A stretch of 64,000 nt of DNA from Collybiopsis luxurians FD-317 M1 (GCA_000827265.1 KN834768.1:728299-792298), one strand, 5' to 3'. Counted from the first letter of the stretch, positions 35,601 through 46,968 are shown. The notes: generated from the letters alone by a model not told the origin. Translations and numbers: made by a program.

Positions 35601-36805
35601 CACTCAAATGCCACACTGATCAGGTTAACTCTGTGGCATATTCATCTGATGGCCATTATGTGGGCTCTGGCTCCAATGATCAGACAGTAAGAATTTGGAA
35701 TGCTCAAACAGGTGCACAGGTTGGCCAGCCACTTAAAGGCCACACTAATTTTGTGACTTCAGTTGCATATTCACCTGATGGTCAATTTCTGGTGTCTGGC
35801 TCCTCCGATAAAACTGTAAGAATCTGGGATGCTAAAAAAGGTGTGCAGGTTGGAAAGCCACTCAAAGGCCACACTCAACCAGTTACCTCAGTGGCATATT
35901 CACCTGGTGGGCAATATGTGGTTTCTGGCTGTAAAGATGCAATAGTAAGAATTTGGAAAGCTCAAACAGGTGTACAGCTTGGGAACCCACTTAAAAGATC
36001 ACTCAAAATTTGGTTTACTCAAAAAGGTGTGCAGGCTGGGAAACCACTTCAAGGCCACACTGGTTCTGTGACTTCAGTTGCATGTTCACCTGATGGTCAA
36101 TATGTAGTGTCTGGCTCTGATGATGAGACAGTAAGAATTTGGAATGCTCAAACAGGTGTGCAGGTTGGGGAGCCACTCAAAGGCCACACTGGGGAAGTTA
36201 CTGCAGTGGCATATTCACCTGATGGTCAACAAGTGGTATCTTGTTCTAAGGACAATACAATAAGAATTTGGAATGCTCAAATAGGTGTGCAGGTTGGGGA
36301 GCCACTCCAAGGCCACACTGACTGGGTTAAGTCAGTGGCATATTCACCTGATGGTCAATATGTGGTGTCTGGCTCCAATGATGAGACAGTAAGACTTTGG
36401 AATGCTCAAACAGGTGTCCAGGTTGGGGAGCCACTCACAGGCCACACTGGTATGGTTCCATCAGTGGAATATTCACCCAATGGTCAAAATGTGGTGTCAG
36501 GTTCCATGGATATGTCAGTAAGGATTTGGAGTATTCAAACAGGTCTCCAAGTTGGTACCACACATGAAGCAAACAATTTGCAACTGCCTCCTGGTATTTC
36601 ATCAGGGTACATTGATAACCATGGATGGCTCCATTCCGAAAATGGCCTACTCATTCTTTGGCTTCCTCCCTTCATGAGGCCAGGATTTGAGAACAAACAT
36701 CAATTCCTGACTATCCCCGCTGATGCTCAAAATTGTGCTCTCTCTGTGGACTGGTCAAATTTTGTTCATGGAACACAGTGGATTGAATGTTGGGACTCCA
36801 CTTGA
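32685..36805 (+). CDS. NLR3: NACHT-WD40 receptor, intact
   Basis: Exons 32685-32724, 32774-32875, 32933-34452 and 34502-36805 give 1321 aa. Intron 1 has a GC donor (GCAAGT at 32725). The N-terminal module occupies residues 15-47 (G-A-S-D-F-V-I-Q-E-S-Q-F-N-A-A-N-E-I-H-H-H-Y). NACHT has P-loop G-L-A-G-S-G-K-S (about 103-110), Walker B I-I-I-I-D-G-L-D-E-W and T-S-R-P-N. The phase-0 intron 3 lies at residue 554. The WD region has 14 full repeats from about residue 633, with one collapsed blade after repeat 10 where only R-S-L-K-I-W-F-T-Q-K-G-V remains. The fifth and sixth repeats are also atypical (A-S-S-W-V-N-I-L-I-W; S-I-S-I-C-N). The conserved cap ends the protein. Predicted role as for NLR2. 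The frame stays open through the collapsed blade, so the gene may be expressed. Confidence 0.9.
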
Positions 36806-37761
36806 ATTTCTGCATCCAATCCCCAATCCAAGTTCTTCTCTCAGATTCCTTGTGTGGTTCCTTTTGTCTCATTCTTTCTTGTCCTTTAATCTTTTTTGCT
36901 GTTGTAGCTTGACCTATAAATCTGAGATTAAATTTGGCACTGTGCATTTTCTCCTATCCTTCTCATGTTTTTTTCTTGATCTCTTCTTGTACAACCTAGT
37001 TACCTCCTTACAGCTGCTAAGCATTACAGGACATGGAGAAATGTACTCTACTTGTGTGAAATGAACTAGCTTCATTTGCCCAGTGTTGCCGCGGTTTGGT
37101 ACATCCCATACACCCTGTTAACCACTTTGCAGTAGCTAAGCACCAGGGAACATAGCTTGGCAAAAATACTATATTTATGCAAATCAACTGGTTTCACCCA
37201 TTTGACATGGTTCAGTCATTAACATCTTGATAGTTTGGGATCAAGTGAAGTCATATTGGCAATACAATAATTTTGAAGTTGGCTGCTGACACCAAGTGTG
37301 TCACATTGGAATTTTGTTGGTTTGTAATCATTTCTAAGGTAAGGGTGGTCTAAACCACCAATGCTTAAGAGTGAGATGATTTGAAGTGTCTTGCGCACTT
37401 ATCACAATGAATGTTACAATTGCATAACAGAAATTTTGAATCTGAAGTGTACAAGACTCTAGTAGTCTTCCAAAGCAGTAAAGCAAGTGGTCACTTTCTG
37501 TAATGCTTAACATCTCACATGCTAGTCAACAGAAAAGGTATCTCTACCCAGTGGGTATTTGCCTCCATACTCGTTTTGCATTCAAAGATCAATTTCTCCG
37601 AGACTTCAGCAAGGCTTCAGTGTGCCATTCTCACATGGTCCACACTTTTCTAGAGGGAAAAGTGTTCCATTTGCTTTGTCAAGATATTGACATTGTTAAG
37701 CAAAACAATAACTTGTTGTGTATCTTACACAACAGGCGGTCGCTGCAGTTGCGGCATTTAG
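36806..37761. other. 3' flank of NLR3
   Basis: Shares an ACAACCTAGTT...GCTAAGCA...ACTGGTTTCAC region with the 3' flank of NLR4 (47190-47275). Beyond about 37500 there may be further 5' exons of the gene at 37762-38820, but I could not define them. Confidence 0.35.
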
Positions 37762-38820
37762 TTAGTTGGAAATGTGGTGCAAGCTCAATTCACATATGAA
37801 TTGACAGCAGTTATTAATTATTTCCATGAGTCTCCCCAACTTCCAGTTCGCGTCTTGGACGTGTTTTGTAACCATGTAAGTGATAGACATCTTTTTTACA
37901 CGCGTTGTTAATGACTTCCTCAATTAACAGATGTTCAATGGGAGCACCCGAGGATTTTTCTCACACAAGATTGGGTTAATCTAGATGCGTTGCGGAATTT
38001 TTTACGCGATGAGGGACATGAGAGGTATATAAATGATACTTCAGGTATGTCGCATATTTTTTGGTATTTTTTATCTACTGAATATGCTCAACTGAATCAA
38101 CAAAATAACAAGATCGGGAAGCAAAAACGGCGCGAGAAGCAGAATGAGGTTCTTTCTGATTTCCGGCGGAAAGTGGCAGAGTCATGGGCTAATACCAAGG
38201 AGCTTATGAAGAAGCTCAGAGAAGTAACCGGGTCAAAACCAAAGACTCGGAAACAAAATGCTGAGTTGAGTTCCTGCAGTCGCGCTGCTCCAATTCAGGA
38301 ATCTCCAGCTCAGGTTCGTGAGGGAGCGAATCCCTATCCCATGCATGGTATGTGGTTTTACTCTTAGCTGTTATCTTATTCTGCGTTCTGAATATTTGTA
38401 AATAGCTGGATCAATTGCAAGGTTACCTGGACCTGAGTATGCCCCCGAAGTCCTAAGTATCTGCTAAGCCTGTTCCCATGTCGACCAGTGAGTTTACCCT
38501 GGATAAGTCATTCTATGACTCAATTCACTCTAGAAAATCAATTGTTCTATCAGGCAGACGCAATGCAATTCTCGTCAAATGTCTCTTCCACTTGTAAGTG
38601 GTCATTGTATCCTGCATTGCCGTAGCATAGCTGATGTTTCTCCTTAGTCGGACTTGACAGTAACAGCACAATGTTCCTCAATCAGCCCTTCGATACTGAC
38701 TCCCTCTATGGCACTATAGAAAATTTTAACTTCGATTTTACTAATCACAATCTTGATGACATCTACTCTAACTTCGACTTCGACAGCAGTAGACTTGATA
38801 ATAGCGGTAATTTCTACTAA
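37762..38820 (+). CDS. Unrecognised multi-exon gene with basic and acidic segments (5' end not defined)
   Basis: Five exons join with consistent phase-1 introns: 37762-37867, 37931-38347, 38406-38456, 38534-38593 and 38648-38820 (TAA). All introns have GT-AG ends (37868-37930, 38348-38405, 38457-38533, 38594-38647). The first exon shown begins after an AG at 37760-37761, so the start codon must lie in an upstream exon I could not place. The translation has a charged stretch of about 50 residues (K-I-G-K-Q-K-R-R-E-K-Q-N ... M-K-K-L-R-E-V) that could be helical. It ends in a D/F/N-rich acidic tail (F-N-F-D-F-T-N ... S-N-F-D-F-D). A basic helix plus acidic-aromatic tail is compatible with a regulatory protein, but I recognise no domain and assign no function. 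It has no equivalent in the other NLR units. Confidence 0.5.
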
Positions 38821-38880
38821 TGTATCTACAATGTACATTTCTGTATCAAGTTGATGTTTGTGCGATGGAATAGGTTTGTT

Positions 38881-39041
38881 GAATGTGAGGATGGGCTTGC
38901 CGAATGTGAGGGTGAGGCCTCCGAATGTGAGGGTGAGCTTAGCGAATGTGAGGGTGAGGCCTCCGAATGTGAGGGTGAGCTTAGCGAATGTGAGGGTGAG
39001 GCCTCTGAATGTGAGGGTGAGTGCCAAGCACGAATGTGAGG
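38881..39041. repeat. 21-bp minisatellite, about seven units
   Basis: Units begin GAATGTGAGGGTGAG and end alternately GCCTCC or CTTAGC, giving a higher-order 42-bp period. It is open in several frames on both strands (giving E-C-E-G-E-A-S-type or L-T-L-T-F-type repeats), a by-product of the 21-bp period rather than evidence for a gene. It lies just downstream of the unrecognised gene's stop codon and could be its 3' UTR. Confidence 0.85.
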
Positions 39042-39524
39042 GTGTCTGGTTGTGTCTACACCGTTGCTCGGTGTAGGAACCTTCTGGCAGTCATATTCAA
39101 CGACTAACAGGTATTGGCACTGATAGTAACAGCACGTACCCGCCCTGGAAATCTATTTATCCTCCGATAAGTCCCATAGGCACCTAGGCCATATTTAGAT
39201 GAGGAAGATACGGAATCTCCGGAATCGGATGGGGATAACCAAATGAATTACGCAATAGTTACCACTTTGGTAAATAAAGGAGCACATTTCATACTCTCTT
39301 CCAGTTCCCCCTTCCCTTTACTTCTGTTAATCCCCTCCTCGACTCAGTAATGCTCCTCTCAACTCTTTCGCCCATGCAACCATATCTAGGTGCTGAAAGG
39401 CTCTTGAACACACTCGCTCATTCATAACACCAACTCTCTGTCTACGCTGGTCATTTCCCTCCGCTCCCTCTCCAAAAAGATAGAAATCCAGAGTTACAGA
39501 AGAGAAGGATCGGATCGGTACTCG
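39042..39524. other. Spacer, no gene recognised
   Basis: No motif-bearing frame. The segment 39340-39500 resembles 47570-47720, so the repeat unit resumes here. Confidence 0.35.
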
Positions 39525-41350
39525 TGAATAGGCGGATAACAAACTGTCTTGTGTACATGTACTCTTTCCTCATTTCGCTCCGTTTGTATCAGACGAGACG
39601 CATAGCCTTTGAAGATGCACCTTTCATCGATACGCTTGTGCCAAAAAGCAACCAAGGTATCCTTTTTCTATTCTACGTATTCAGTTTACTCATAATCTTC
39701 ATTTTGATTCGATTCGCAGTGAAGCTCTCAACCTGTGATACATGTCGTCAATATGACTCGAAACTTATACATTCTGTCGTCCACACACACACACCCGCTC
39801 CCACTATCACTCCCAAACCTAAACCTAATGCTGGTGATGCAAGATATGAATTCGTTCAATCTTACGCCTACGCGTCGTACATGGTTCCTTCTTCCCATCG
39901 ACTCTCGAACCGACGCTGTGGAAGGACTACGAGGATAATGATATGGCCCCAAGAACCCTTGTCGATACCGATCCAAATTGGTCGGCCTCGACCTCTATGC
40001 CTGTAATTCTCAATAACAACCTGAACAACGGCGAGAATGAAGGAGTCATTGTCAGCTTCTTGAATGGGTGAGGGTGCGACGAGAACGACATGTAGGAGAG
40101 GGTGCCGGAGTCAATGATATGCCTGCGGGCACGCTCATAGTGGTAGCGGCATGGAAGGCGATGCCGAGATCGTGGGTCGAGTTGCTGGTAAGTTTCTCAA
40201 AATGTTATTGGCATTCATTGAGTTGCTGATGCAGACTACCTGTCTTGCTCTCCGCAGGCTCGTCGAGGTCAACTTAACGGAGAGAGAATGAACTTGAGCC
40301 GGTGGTGAATGGAGCGTGTTCAATGTTGACCACAGTAACAGTTGGGTATATTTTGATTTTTCACCGTCCCGTTTCTTATGCCATTCTCTTTCTAGCTCAA
40401 CAAGATTTTCCAACAAGTCCTTCCATTCCGATACCTCCACGTCTCACATTTGCGGTCTGGATCTGCAGCTGCTCTTCTAACGACGCTGAGACTTCAGCTG
40501 GATACGGGACAGAGCAGAACCGAGCGCCTCTCTTCCTTCGACTGAATCTATGTACGGATACGGCGGCGATTAGAGTATACGTTAACACACTCTCTACGCT
40601 GACGACGCGTACAATCAATCGCCCGAGCATGCTCCGTCCTCCCTGCACCATTTTCGACTAGGGCAGAATTCGATCTGTCTTCCTCCGTGTTCCCGACGCG
40701 TCACCCTCTTGCCAGACCTTCCGCATATCTCGTCTCAGTCAGCGGCGGACTAACGCCGCAGGGATCTTCAGCCTTTGAGAACGCATATTATACGTCGTTC
40801 TCTGGTCTTACTCCGGGGGCATGAGCTCCTCCTCGACCACGAAGATCCTCCATTTCCGGATGCTTACCTCCGGTATTTGCGCCATCTTCAGCTCGCCCGC
40901 CATCCACACCCGTCTCGTCGAATGTTGCCAAATATAGCAATTATGACACCGATAGTTGAAATATCACTGTCGAAGGAAGCCAGAGCGGAAGTGGGAGTTC
41001 CACAATTTCAGACGATCGTACCCGTTGTCTATCTTCCCTACACCATCCTCACCGCCTATTCCGTTATCGACTGTCTTCTTACATGGCGGTAGACATCGCC
41101 GACACGTTCTCCGACGGTTCATGGCTCATCAACTTTGCTTCTGGGGTTCATCTTCCGCGATACCTACCTGAATCCATATCCCGGAGCAGCCTAGGAACCC
41201 TACTTCCTCACCACCTTCGAGTCCTGCATCTCCGATTGGTAATGCACCGATTCCTCCCATTTGCGGAAGGCGGCCTATTTCTACGATGGACTCATCCAAA
41301 GATGAAAGCGTGGAGTGGACGTCGGAGCTCTGCGAATGCTCGCTGTAGTA
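39525..41350. repeat. Degenerate gene-bearing segment of the NLR unit (copy before NLR4)
   Basis: 39525-39760 matches 47730-47990 and the inverted copy at 27285-27490. 39770-41350 matches 28620-29870. Plus-strand frames are Ser/Pro/Arg-rich with several stops. Exon-intron-like joints (for example TTTCTAG before CTCAACA at 40396) suggest a decayed gene carried along with the NLR unit. The ancestral function is not recognisable. Confidence 0.5.
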
Positions 41351-41659
41351 CTGGATGGTGGGATGGATTATGATGATAGAATCTACTTACGGCCTCGGTT
41401 TTCGCTCAGCCGAATCACCTTTCTGTTTCCTTCGATAGAAAAGAAAAACAGTAAAATTTCATTTATCGTACTGTAACAGGATTTCGAAAGGTGCCAAGCA
41501 GCGCAGCGACATAGGTAGCATAAAATGGTCGTGAGCAAGATGTCCGAGATCAAGAGTGCCAGGGTAGCAGCAAGGAGCCAAACGTACAACCGCGAAGGGG
41601 GTGGGTCCGCAGGCACATTATATAAGTGAAAGGGTATGATAAACGAAGCGGTATTTGTT

Positions 41660-42378
41660 CGAGCCAGGTAGCAAATCTGATCGAGCTAGTAACCAACGGT
41701 ACTCCCCCGTCTAATCATTTCGCCAACCTGAGGCAGAACAAGTAATGATTGCAGTTAGAAAAGAGTCCATGGCAGACGAACGAAAAACGTACCGTGAAAA
41801 TTCCGTACGCCTCCAAGCCATAAATTCCTATTCTCATGACTTCTCCAGAGCTCACAGCCTTCTGTCAGAATGCGACTGGTGCAGCGTTCGAGCAGAGAGT
41901 TTTATATACCGACCGTTCAGTCTCGACAGAGGGAGGGGAAAGGCCTTCAGTGCGGTAGACGGGTTTCACGATTTCACGGAAAACAGTAAGGTTATATAAA
42001 ACTGGTTGTTGATACGCTACATGTGAAAGCAGATCATCAGCTCTGAGCTCTTCAGACGAATCCGAAGCAAGAAAACACGATATAAATCTGTAGCCGAAGA
42101 AAAACTCACATCCGAGTAAGCTTCCAGTCCTCTGACCCAAAGTTCAAGAGGCTTTTGAAGCAGAGGCCATATACTCCGCTACCGTCTCCCCCAAAGAGCC
42201 TGCCATCTTTTGTGCCCCGTCAAGAGCTTTGCTCGCCGTCTACTGCACGGTCGAGAGGATTTCCTGAATTTTCTTTTGGGCGGCCTCAGCATGGGGATTG
42301 GAGCCGGTAGATGCGAAGCGAGTGAGTTAGATGGCTCTGCTGTGTAAAGCAAGTCGAAATGTTGAAGGTCAACAGCAT
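41660..42378 (-). pseudogene. ATP synthase subunit g-like pseudogene (copy in NLR4 unit)
   Basis: From 42378 downwards the motifs come in order: A-E-A-A-Q-K-K-I-Q-E-I-L-S, S-K-A-L-D-G-A-Q-K-M-A-G-S-L-G-E-T, then Y-Q-Q-P-V-L-Y-N-L-T-V, E-I-V-K-P-V-Y, E-G-L-S-P-P-S-V, I-G-I-Y-G-L-E-A-Y-G-I-F and G-E-M-I-R-R-G-S-T-V-G-Y. This is the order seen in fungal mitochondrial ATP synthase subunit g. In-frame stops (in the Q-to-T region, before Q-K-A-V and after V-G-Y) and frame changes show it is not functional. A candidate intron precedes the G-E-M motif. It preserves more of the protein than the NLR2 copy. A presumed functional gene must lie elsewhere in the genome. Confidence 0.65.
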
Positions 42379-42699
42379 TGCGAAGCGTTTTGGGACTGTC
42401 GGTCGGTGGTAAGCGGGAAAGGCAAGCAGCTATATCCGATTTCGGCCCGATATCCGTGTACGGTGTCGTGAGATTTAGACGCTCACTCTCTGAGTTCAAA
42501 CTCAAGTTCTGACTCTGAGCAGTCATAGAGTTTCAATATCATTTGGAACTGTGCGTTTTGGTCCAACTCTATTAGGGTGAGCGTTTCCCTTCCGCTACCA
42601 CTTGCATATACCTGCCACCGGTCACGCGGCACATAATCAAAGTTTCTCTTTCTCACATCGAATTCTTACCCGAATCGAGGTTACGATATGGGCTCAGCG

Positions 42700-42812
42700 A
42701 CAAGGCACATGACATTCGGACTGGCTGCCGGGGTGCAACAGCGTAGGCTCTCACACTCTTCAGTCACATGTCCCGTTCATTTCTTCTTAACGACCATCAT
42801 CTACAGCTCGTT
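42700..42812 (+). promoter_or_regulatory. NLR proximal upstream region with decayed E-box
   Basis: Aligned with the other three, the CACGTG is CACATG (42707-42712, 106 bp before the ATG). The CTCACACTCTTCAGTCACATG and CGACCATCATCTAC blocks are retained, while the CAAATA/CCGGGT core is diverged. Confidence 0.4.
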
Positions 42813-45800
42813 ATGGCGGAAAGACCTCAAGAGGCTCATGGCAAGTGGTGAATTTATTATTCATTCTGTTCCTATAACTCAGGATCGCAGGGCCGAGATC
42901 TGCTATAGTATCCATGCTATCGGGTGCATCTAATTTTGTAATACGAGGTGCACCAGTTTTCAACAATGCAGGAAGGGACATTCATAATGAGGTTCATCAT
43001 CATTATGGTAAGCCACATGTTCATGTGTAAACAAGTAGAAATGACAGTCCTCTGGAAATAGGAAAAGATAAAAATGACCGAATCAAGGATCTTGAAGAAA
43101 AACTCAACCCAATCATCAATCCAGTCAAAAAACAGATCAGTTGCATGAATGGAACACGTATTGGGATCATCAATGATCTCTGTCAGTGGGTTCTCAAGCA
43201 AGATAGCCATATGGCTTGGATCCATGGGTTAGCCGGAAGTGGCAAGAGTGCAATAGCAGTCACACTTGCTGAAAAACTCCGGGAATTGAATAAAAAGGTT
43301 ACCTTGGCATTGACTTTTCACTGTGTAAAAGGTCAAGAGACAAGCAATACTGCTATTCTGGTGCCAACCATTGGCTACCATTTGGCAAAGGCACATCCAA
43401 AATATGCTAAAGCTTTGCTGGATGTACTTGGGAATGATAGTTCACTACATGTGGACAGTGTTCCTTTGAAGGAACAGTTGTCTATCTTCTGCAAAGTATT
43501 GTATACTATTAAGGTTTCCAAGCCCACTGTCATCATTATTGATGGACTGGATGAGTGGGGGACACCGTTGGAGCAGTTCATTCTCCTTGAACAGTTGCAA
43601 GATCATTTGAGCAAAATAAAATGGGCCCGGGTAATTGTAATGAGTCGCCCCAATAGTGAAATTCAGAAAGCAATGATGAACAAGATTCATGTTCAGTCAT
43701 TTGACTTAACTGTCAAATATACCGCTCATGAAGATATTGGAGTGCTTTTTAGGAAACATTTTGCAGGTTTGAACGAAGAAGAGATTTCAAAGAGTGACAT
43801 AGATAGCCTAATACTTAAAGCAGATGGGCTATTTATCTGGGCCAATACTGCAATGGAGTTCATACTGGAATCAGGAATGGACATGGTAGCTAACATCAAA
43901 GCTGTACTACAATTAAAGGAGTATGGCAGTGACATAGAGCATCCACATGCAAGATTGTACAACCTGTATGTAGAAGTCCTAAAGCAACATTTCACAAATG
44001 AACAAAGTCAGCAGCAATACCAATCAATTGTGGGCTTAATTATTTCAGCTTATGAGCCTTTGACAATGAACACCCTAGCAATAATGCTTCAGCAGGAGTC
44101 AAATTTGACTTACTCTGTAGTGAAGAAAGTCATTGATGTTTTGAAAGCAGTGCTATATGTGAATAATGGAAAGGTCTATTACCATCTGTCTTTGGCAGAA
44201 TTTCTGGGCTCTAAACAATGTCCATCAGAATTCAAAATTGAAGAAACCTCCCAACACCAGAGTCTGGCAAGGATTTGCTTGAAAGTACTTATGACAGAAC
44301 CAAAATTTAACATTTGCAAATTGGAAACATCCTCAATCCCGAATCGGGAGATAAAAGATTTGGGAAAAAGAATTGATAAATATATCTCATCTCAATTACA
44401 GTACAGTGCACAATGGTGGGCAAACCATGTGGAGAATGCTGAAGCAACAGAGCTGATTGTTCAAGGGGTAAAAGATTTTACAAGTGGCTGTCAAATTATA
44501 TTTTGGACAGAATGTATGAGTTTAATGGGAAAGGTAAATGGGTTAATACTTAGTGCACGGGGCATTGTGGAATGGGCACAAAGGATCAAGGTAAGATTTA
44601 GTAACTGATCAGCGATCAGTGATTGATACAGAATCAGAACATAGACATTCAAGCAAGAATGCAAGAGTTAGAGCAGTTTACAAATGTATTCTTCATTGCA
44701 TTACATGAAAGTACACCACATCTTTATATATCAGGATGTGCACTTCTGCCATCAGAATCTTCTTTGAGGGAAAACATGATGACACACCTCAAATCAGTCA
44801 TAAAAATATCAAGAGGTGAAAAAGAAGTAAAATGGGAAAGGATATTACGTGTTATCCGTTCAGAGGATATGGTATTATCTGTAGCATATTCACCTGATGG
44901 TCAGCATGTGGTGGCTGGTTCCAAGGATAAAACAGTAAGGATTTGGAATGCTCAAACAGGTGTACCAGTTGGGGAGCCACTCAAAGGCCACACTGGCTCA
45001 GTGCTGTCAGTGGCATATTCACCTGATGGGCAATATGTGGTATCTGGCTCAGAAGATAAGACAGTAAGAATTTGGAATATTCAAACTGGTGTGCAGGCCG
45101 GGGAGTCACTAACCCCCCCGGCATATTCCGCTGATGGGCAATATGTGGTGTCTGACTCTCCTGAGCAGACTGTGAGACTTTGGAGAGCTCAGGCATGTGT
45201 GCATTCAGTGGCATATTCACCTGATGGGCAATATGTAGTATCTGGTTCAGAAGATAACATAGTAAAAATTTGGAATGTTACTGAGATATATACACAGGTT
45301 TGGAAGCTACTCACAGGACACACTGGCCCAGTACTGTCAGTAGCATATTCACCTGATGGTCAATATGTGGTGTCTGGCTCTGATGATTGCACAGTGAGAA
45401 TTTGGAATGCTCAAGCTGATGTGCAGGCTGGGAAGCCACTCAAAGGCCACACTGCCCCAGTGTGGTCAGTGGCATATTCCTCTGATGGGAAGTATGTGGT
45501 ATCTGGCTCAGAAGATAAGACAATAAGAATTTGGAATGCTCAAACTGGGGTGCAGGTCAGGGAGCAACTTGAAGGCCAAAGTTGTGTTAGGTCAGTGGCA
45601 TATTCTCCTGATGGTCAACATGTGGTGTCTGGCTCTGTTGATCAAACAGTCAGAATTTGGAATGTTCCAGCAGGTGTGGAGGTTGGGGAGCCACTCAAAG
45701 GCCATACTGCCCCAGTGTGGTCAGTGGCATATTCACCTGATGGGCAATATATCCTGTCTGGCTCTCATGATAAGACAGTAAGAATTTGGAATGTTCAGAA

Positions 45801-46968
45801 AAGTGTGCAGGTTGGGGAGCCAATCAAAGGACATACTGATCAGGTATGTGCAGTGGCATTTCCTTCTGATGGTCAATATATCATGTCCAGTTCTAAGGAT
45901 GAGACAGTAAGAATTTGGAATATTCAGACAGGCATGCAGGTTGGGGAGCCACTTAAATGGCATACTGGTTTAGTTACATCCCTAGCATTTTCACCTGATG
46001 GTCAATATGTAGTATCCGGTTCTCGGGATAAGACAATAAGAATTTGGAATGCTCACACAGGATTACAGGTTGGGGATCCACTCGAAGGCCACACTGACCC
46101 AGTTACCTCAGTAGCTTATTCATGTGATGGCCAATATGTAGTGTCTGGCTCTTGGGATAAGACAGTAAGAGTTTGGAATACTCAAGCAGGTGTGCAAGTA
46201 GGGGAGCCACTTGAAGGCCACACTAAAAGGATTATGTCAGTAGCATATTCACCTGATGGTCAATATGTGGTGTCTGGCTCTAATGATAAGACAGTAAGAA
46301 TTTGGAATTCTCAAACAGGTATGCAGGTTGGGGAGCCACTCAAAGGCCACACCAATTATGTTACCTCAGTGGCATATTCACCTGATGGTCAGTATGTGGT
46401 GTCCAGCTCTTGCGATAATACACTAAGAGTTTGGAATGCTCAAATACAAGTGCAGGTTGGGGAGCCACTTCGAGGACACACATTCTGGGTTAATTCAGTG
46501 GCATATTCACCTGATGGTCAATATGTGGTGTCTGGATCACATGATAATACAGTAAGAATTTGGCATGCTCTCACAGGTGTGCAGGTTGGGGAGCCACTTG
46601 ATAGCCATACTGATTATGTTACCTCAGTTGCATGGTTGCCAAATGGCCAATATGTAGTGTCTGGCTCTGCAGATCACTCTGTAAGAATCTGGAGGATTCA
46701 ATCAAGTCTACTGGATGGTACCACTGATAAAACCTACCACTTGCAACTGCCTCCTGGTATTTCATCAGGTTATATTGATAACCGAGGCTGGCTTCATTCT
46801 GAAAATGGGCTACTCCTTCTTTGGCTTCCTCCCTTCAGGAGGCCAGGGTTTGCAGATAAACGTCAATTCCTAACTATCCCCGCCGATGCCCCAAATTGTG
46901 CTCTTTCTGTGAATTGGTCAAATTTTGTTCACGGAACACAGTGGACTGAATGCTGGAACTCTACCTGA
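42813..46968 (+). CDS. NLR4: NACHT-WD40 receptor, intact
   Basis: Exons 42813-42840, 42891-43007, 43062-44590 and 44638-46968 give 1334 aa. Intron 1 has a GC donor (GCAAGT at 42841). Exon 1 encodes only nine full codons. The N-terminal module (residues 11-48) is G-A-S-N-F-V-I-R-G ... F-N-N-A-G-R-D-I-H-N ... H-H-H-Y. NACHT has P-loop G-L-A-G-S-G-K-S (about 104-111) and Walker B I-I-I-I-D-G-L-D-E-W, with M-S-R-P-N at the sensor position as in NLR2. Fifteen WD40 units start at about residue 637. The second ends early (S-L-T-P-P), the third is a short half-blade, and the fourth has an unusual linker (T-E-I-Y-T-Q-V-W). The cap is conserved. Predicted role as for NLR2. The longer repeat count and irregular early blades suggest recent unequal exchange. 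Confidence 0.9.

Noticed and set aside
38644..39027. Minus-strand frame giving L-T-L-T-F repeats
   Set aside because: It is produced by the 21-bp minisatellite, which stays open in several frames because its period is a multiple of three. There is no independent sign of coding.
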